The translations under genes were made by a program, and so were the position numbers. The notes under the pieces were generated by a model. The model saw only the letters and a program-made list of their open reading frames with translations. It had not been told where the DNA came from and made no database searches. Positions 61,301 through 64,000 of a stretch of DNA of 64,000 nt are shown one piece after another (position 1 is the stretch's first letter; every line of letters begins with the position of its first letter). Origin of the DNA: Brevibacterium yomogidense (lineage in GTDB: Bacteria > Actinomycetota > Actinomycetes > Actinomycetales > Brevibacteriaceae); the NCBI RefSeq assembly GCF_900163715.1, contig NZ_FWFF01000005.1, positions 180,931 through 244,930 of the forward strand, in the 5' to 3' direction.

Positions 61301-63149
61301 GGTTGCGCTCGAAGAGGCCCATGTCGCGACCCGCCTGGGCGCGGTACTCAGCGGTGCCGGTGGCGGCGATGAGGTCGCTCAGACTGTGCTCGAAGACGTC
61401 CGGGCTGAACACATCGAGGGTCTTCCTGAGCTCCTGCAGCAGCAGGAGCGCACGGCCCCATGCGCCGATGGTGCGTTCGGGGTTCAGACCCGATTCGCGC
61501 AGCACGGGCAGCGCGACCCGCGAGAACTCCGGGACCAGCTCGACGGACTTCTTCGCGCGCTCCTGCGCGCGGGTCACTTCGTCACTGGAATCGACGCGCG
61601 CACCGAACCAGACGGTGTCGCTCACCTCCATCGTGAATGCGCCCATCCGTGACAGCTCGAGCAGCTGGGTCCGCAGATCCGCACGGTCCTGCGTGGACAG
61701 TTCCAAGACGGTGCGGTCGAAGCGCACGCTCGTCGAGGGTCCGGGCCGGACCGCGGTCAATGCGGCCAGTCGCTCCATCACTTCATACGCGGAGACTCCC
61801 CACGGTTCGCGGATGCGGTGCAGGGACTCCCCGTGCTCGCGCAGTGCGGCCCGCTGCTCCGAGAGCCGGTCCACCAGTCCGGTGAGCTCCGGCTGCGGCG
61901 TGCGCTCCGCGGAGCTGATGAGGCGGATGAGGCTGCGGCGGAGGGCTTCGCCGTCACCGCGGCCGTCGATCGCGAAGCCCTCGAGGCCCGCCTGGGACAT
62001 CCGCTGCGAGAAGTCGCCCAGCTCGTCCTCGTCCTGCGCCACGAAGAGGACGCTGCGACCGGAATGCGTCAGCGAGGTCGACAGAGCCACGGCCAGCTGG
62101 GTCGCGCCCGTGCCGGGAGGGGTGTCGACGACGAGCGACGCACCGTCGAGTGCCGAGTCGACCACGGCCTGCTGGTCGCCGTCGACGTCGATCGCGAGGA
62201 ACTCTTCGTGCGGAGCACGGTCCGGAAGCGGACGAGGGCCCTGGTCCGCAGGGTCGGACATGTCGATGCGCTCCGTCGGCACACCGTCATCCGTCGCGCC
62301 CGAGGCTGTGGACGAGACAGCTGTCGCATCCACGTCCGTCGTTGCGGCCGAGTCTGAGTCTGCATTACCGTCTGCGTCCGGATCTGTGTCCTCGTCCGCC
62401 CAGGTGCCGGGCAGTCGGAAGCCGACGCGGGCCTCGGCGTCGCCTGCAAGAGCGCGCAGCAGCGGATGCGCGGCCGGCAGCGATTCAGACGCGTACGGCG
62501 CCGTGATGTTCGCGAACGTCGACACGACGAGCCGCTCGTTCACGAGCATGCCCAAGACCGGCCGGGTGAGTGTCCGGAGTCGGTTGAAGACGGGGGCCGG
62601 GTCGAAGCCATGCGCCAGCCCGGTCGCCGCGACCCATTCGTCGACGTCGACGATGACGTCGTGCTCCTGCCGCAGGTAGTCCACGAGTGCCGGATTGATG
62701 CGGACTTCGTCGGAAAGGCTGATCTCGTAGTCGTCGACGCTGCTGCCGCGCGGCAGCAGGTTCACGTGGCGGAGGATCACGGGAGCCGCGAAGTCTTCGC
62801 GCCCGCTGTCCTTCGGCCGATTCCACGACGCGAAGCCGATCGCCAGCTGCGCGGCGGCGATGCCGCGCTGGCGCTGGAGCTGATCCGCCTTGCTGCGGAT
62901 CGACCGGGCGCGCCTGCGTGCGTCCGAGAGGTGTTCGGGGTCGCGCAGGAGACTGGAGAGCCGCGTCGCGCGGCCCGCGAGCAGCTGGGCGAGGCCGGAG
63001 GGGTGGGCGCCGGTCAGATCGATCGATCCGTCGCGAGACTCACGGAAGTGCAGCATCGTGTCGCGACCACCGATCCGGGCAGCCTGAACCCTCCAGTCGA
63101 CGAACACGTCATCGACTGACGGGGGAAGAGCGGAAGCAGATTCTGACAC
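58335..63149 (-). CDS. DUF4011 / SF1-helicase-like protein with degenerate Walker motifs and a nuclease-like domain
   Basis: A 1604-residue protein from the GTG at 63149, which lies 7 nt after TAGTGT (63157-63162), implying a leaderless mRNA. Order: an N-terminal DUF4011-like region (about 1-230); an Asp/Ser/Ala linker; a superfamily 1 helicase region (about 330-1130); a Vsr/MTES_1575-like nuclease fold (about 1180-1290; ESDGAMYANTESIRQRERLR, RGWRSVRIWTTDAF); and an acidic, repetitive tail of about 270 residues. The usual Walker A GPPGTGKT reads TPPGTGAT (about 342-349), the Walker B DEA is ADAG, but the motif VI region AVTRARRR remains. ATP hydrolysis is therefore doubtful. No second gene of a defence system was recognised next to it. 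Confidence 0.8.
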   Translation of the reverse strand: MSESASALPPSVDDVFVDWRVQAARIGGRDTMLHFRESRDGSIDLTGAHPSGLAQLLAGRATRLSSLLRDPEHLSDARRRARSIRSKADQLQRQRGIAAAQLAIGFASWNRPKDSGREDFAAPVILRHVNLLPRGSSVDDYEISLSDEVRINPALVDYLRQEHDVIVDVDEWVAATGLAHGFDPAPVFNRLRTLTRPVLGMLVNERLVVSTFANITAPYASESLPAAHPLLRALAGDAEARVGFRLPGTWADEDTDPDADGNADSDSAATTDVDATAVSSTASGATDDGVPTERIDMSDPADQGPRPLPDRAPHEEFLAIDVDGDQQAVVDSALDGASLVVDTPPGTGATQLAVALSTSLTHSGRSVLFVAQDEDELGDFSQRMSQAGLEGFAIDGRGDGEALRRSLIRLISSAERTPQPELTGLVDRLSEQRAALREHGESLHRIREPWGVSAYEVMERLAALTAVRPGPSTSVRFDRTVLELSTQDRADLRTQLLELSRMGAFTMEVSDTVWFGARVDSSDEVTRAQERAKKSVELVPEFSRVALPVLRESGLNPERTIGAWGRALLLLQELRKTLDVFSPDVFEHSLSDLIAATGTAEYRAQAGRDMGLFERNRLKKAAREFLRPGAQVTDMHEGLLAASQQRKELKELAGGDIRPKVPRGIPEAVAEYRALSAELSALSPTLATTPDGGELEDMLVEELEARLQALAEENESLSDLPARTRTDDALRDAGLSELLDDLRDRRVSHDVVGLEFDLALWATILQDLAGADALIGAHDGAVLHRIAADYRVSDRQYVAAGASRLRYGHARRWKRAIADERDQAQIVRDTLRSDRPTVAEITARAPDIVTTLAPVWTVTPFQVPELFADMPLFDTVIVADAGRLTTSEVLPALARAKQVIALGDMRLPGPRDFSVTVDRRTLTPEEAPKSVWEDLAEFLPLHRLHTSYRVSPLELVELANRHFYDGHIRTVPTALTGEGSGLDFAYVPDAMGSPDTATGQVESLDVEVEKVVDLVIRHARTRARQSLAVITLTPWHAQRVAAGIQKAIRQFPYVAAFFEDPDKEPFVVTDCEQIQGMDRDAVILSLGYGRTRHGRVIHSFGPLSQPGGDRLLAAAVTRARRRLTVVSAFEADDFDPARLDHGAALLPALLGEIASGGEPTERTYGAVTGTGTMVRSDREEANRIATEPAAELGDPIVTDLAERLSRKGVLAHLDYQGIDLAIANSADAVHGMVVAVESDGAMYANTESIRQRERLRPEQLARRGWRSVRIWTTDAFVDPQRQANRLFEAWKETVEELSPQALLNAARAAAVVVDRQGSRPRVASGLPMHMYTDEQLIAMIEWIQSDGVSRSDTDLKEQLRAALAQKLRSARTESALDSAVKAYRAWVAASKRAASTSSAQTEQDSEDSAPSDPTSDAPLTRAQRRAAEQAAAAEAAARTPSTGTVVDEDAQDADAAPEAIPADQIIPSYDTDSLRHAELRDAGLREWTQSADADSSEDHSPEDGAADSGAEPADTTAEPVDTAATADAEEPADDTDVLAEDDAATTDDSADTADSTDAAGSPDASGPTDASGSTDEADSTAAEDAADAGDPAADPGTDSPTPRD

Positions 63150-63351
63150 GGCTCCGACACTACCGGGTCGTACGGACACGGCACGATGCGGCGCACCGAG
63201 GAGCGCTGAATTTCCGCGCGACACCTGAGCAGCGGCTCATTCGGCGGGGTATGCCATGCCAGAATCCACCCGAAGCGACGCGGGCCGGGATTCGCGCAGT
63301 GGTCGACAAGCAGTAGTATGGCGACGTTCGCGCGCATGAGCCCGCGGGCAC

Positions 63352-63427
63352 GCCCCCGTAGCTCAGGGGATAGAGCACCGCTCTCCTAAAGCGGGTGCCG
63401 CGAGTTCGAATCTCGCCGGGGGCGCCA
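63352..63427 (+). tRNA. tRNA-Arg (CCT anticodon)
   Basis: A complete cloverleaf: acceptor GCCCCCG/CGGGGGC, D-stem GCTC/GAGC, anticodon stem CCGCT/AGCGG with loop CTCCTAA (anticodon CCT at 63385-63387), T-stem GCGAG/CTCGC with loop TTCGAAT, discriminator G and an encoded CCA at 63425-63427. It reads AGG codons. Confidence 0.97.
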
Positions 63428-63600
63428 TTCTGACCAGCAAATACACAATTGACACAGTAGTGTGCCGCAGTTTCCCTGCCAGCACATCAGAGGTTTACCG
63501 GCTGGGCCGAGGAGGCAACGGATACCGCCAACCGTGCTGGCGATCACGCCGAGGGTCGTCGCGATACTGGCGATCAGCGTCCAAGCGGCAATCACGGGGG

Positions 63601-63906
63601 TCAGGCGACCTGGATGCGCGCATCGCCGGTCACGTATTCGAGCGCAAGGTCGCCGCCGACGGCTTCAAAGTAACCGCGAATGGTGCCGACCTTCGCATTG
63701 TCGAGGTCGCCGTGTTCGATCTTTGAAACTTGGCGCTGCGAGACACCGATGCGGTCAGCAAGCTGCTGCTGGGTCAGTCCAGCTTCCTCGCGCAGCTCCC
63801 GGAGGCGGAAGGCCCGAACCTCAGCGAGCATCCGCTGTTTGTGCGCCTCGACGTTCTCGCGGTCCACAGGATGCTTGGCGAGGAAATCGTTCAGTTCCAT
63901 GGCCAT
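63601..63906 (-). CDS. HigA-type XRE antitoxin
   Basis: A 101-residue protein. The C-terminal half has the HTH RELREEAGLTQQQLADRIGVSQRQVSKIEHGDL; the N-terminus (NDFLAKHPVDRENVEAHKQRMLAEVRAF) is typical of antitoxins that follow HigB/Gp49-like toxins. AAAGGA is 11 nt before ATG 63906. The frame can be opened further into the contig edge, but that stretch is toxin gene and adapter. It would neutralise the toxin encoded just upstream and repress the operon. Confidence 0.82.
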   Translation of the reverse strand: MAMELNDFLAKHPVDRENVEAHKQRMLAEVRAFRLRELREEAGLTQQQLADRIGVSQRQVSKIEHGDLDNAKVGTIRGYFEAVGGDLALEYVTGDARIQVA

Positions 63907-63911
63907 GATGG

Positions 63912-63959
63912 TTACTTTCCTTTCAAAGTGCGCAGGTGGTCGTCGAACAGCTCGTGGGC
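63912..63959 (-). CDS. 3' end of a probable HigB-type toxin gene (cut by contig end)
   Basis: On the minus strand a frame ending in TAA (63912-63914) gives the last residues AHELFDDHLRTLKGK and lies 5 bp before the antitoxin start, the usual toxin-antitoxin spacing. The rest of the gene is replaced by adapter. Toxin identity is inferred from position. Confidence 0.45.
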   Translation of the reverse strand, partial: AHELFDDHLRTLKGK

Positions 63960-64000
63960 TGACTCTTATACACATCTGACGCTGCCGACGAAGGCTTAGG
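63959..64000 (+). other. Illumina Nextera adapter and index (assembly artefact)
   Basis: CTGACTCTTATACACATCT (63959-63977) matches the 19-bp Tn5 mosaic end except for one base. It is followed by GACGCTGCCGACGA (63978-63991), the Nextera read-1 adapter, then AGGCTTAG (63992-63999), the reverse complement of index S508/N508 (CTAAGCCT), then G, the first base of the following adapter. Not genomic. Confidence 0.97.

Noticed and set aside
58335..63149. Calling a named antiphage system
   Set aside because: The domain order resembles proteins seen in defence islands, but no partner genes, mobile context or known system signature is present.
63386..63595. Minus-strand frame ending RRDSNSRHPL
   Set aside because: The end is the antisense translation of the tRNA, a well-known false peptide; no ribosome-binding site or homology was seen.
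63680..63999. Open frames on the plus strand ending in LTLIHI or LTLPTKA
   Set aside because: They run antisense to the antitoxin gene and into Nextera adapter; the final residues are adapter translation.

Overview
The window is GC-rich and densely coded, with short intergenic gaps, frequent ATGA/GTGA start-stop overlaps, GTG starts and several genes that look leaderless (a TANNNT hexamer 6-7 nt before the start codon). Together with a DUF222/HNH protein and the block mscL, SAF protein, Ruc-like zinc ribbon, 5-formyl-THF cyclo-ligase, galU, rimJ, membrane protein (the same gene kinds and order as M. tuberculosis Rv0985c-Rv0996, minus moeA), this points to a high-GC Actinomycetota. A Micrococcales/Brevibacterium-like origin is a guess. 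No integrase, transposase, phage gene or CRISPR array was seen. The last 42 bases are Illumina Nextera adapter and index, so the right edge is a contig end.

Layout. 1-665: end of a YqeB-like membrane protein. 679-9547 (minus): a carnitine locus (cdhC, cdhA, cdhB homologues, 3-dehydrocarnitine cleavage to glycine betaine) followed by a peptide-type ABC importer and an esterase; it sits beside a regulator that fuses an XRE domain to a TetR domain (9753-10733). 10968-24336: amidase and M20 amidohydrolase, NUDIX, a Pro-rich anchored protein, DUF805 protein, DUF222/HNH protein, an aldehyde dehydrogenase, a second carnitine-dehydrogenase-like enzyme, GNAT and SUKH-like proteins. 24372-38421: an acyl-CoA catabolic region with three acyl-CoA ligases, SDRs, an MDR oxidoreductase, enoyl-CoA hydratase, hotdog thioesterase, nitronate monooxygenase-like protein, TetR regulator, thiolase and an LCAD-type acyl-CoA dehydrogenase. 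38731-43683: a TRAP transporter with two tandem DctP proteins. 43863-51353: a baeRF-type protein, a Cys/Met-metabolism PLP enzyme, a MatC-like permease, GNAT, ornithine cyclodeaminase-like protein, DUF488 and succinate-semialdehyde dehydrogenase. 51484-57878: the conserved housekeeping block. 58051-63149: a small protein and a very large DUF4011/SF1-helicase-like protein whose Walker motifs are degenerate. 63352-63906: tRNA-Arg(CCT) and a HigA-like antitoxin whose toxin gene is cut off by the contig end.

How it fits together. The left half looks like uptake and stepwise oxidation of carnitine or acylcarnitines and CoA-activated acids, with organic-acid uptake by the TRAP and MatC-like carriers and aldehyde oxidation by two aldehyde dehydrogenases. 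Palindromes in three promoter regions are candidate operators for local regulators. A pattern visible throughout is tandem duplication of 13-36 bp units, often containing the stop codon of the adjacent gene or lying in protein linkers.
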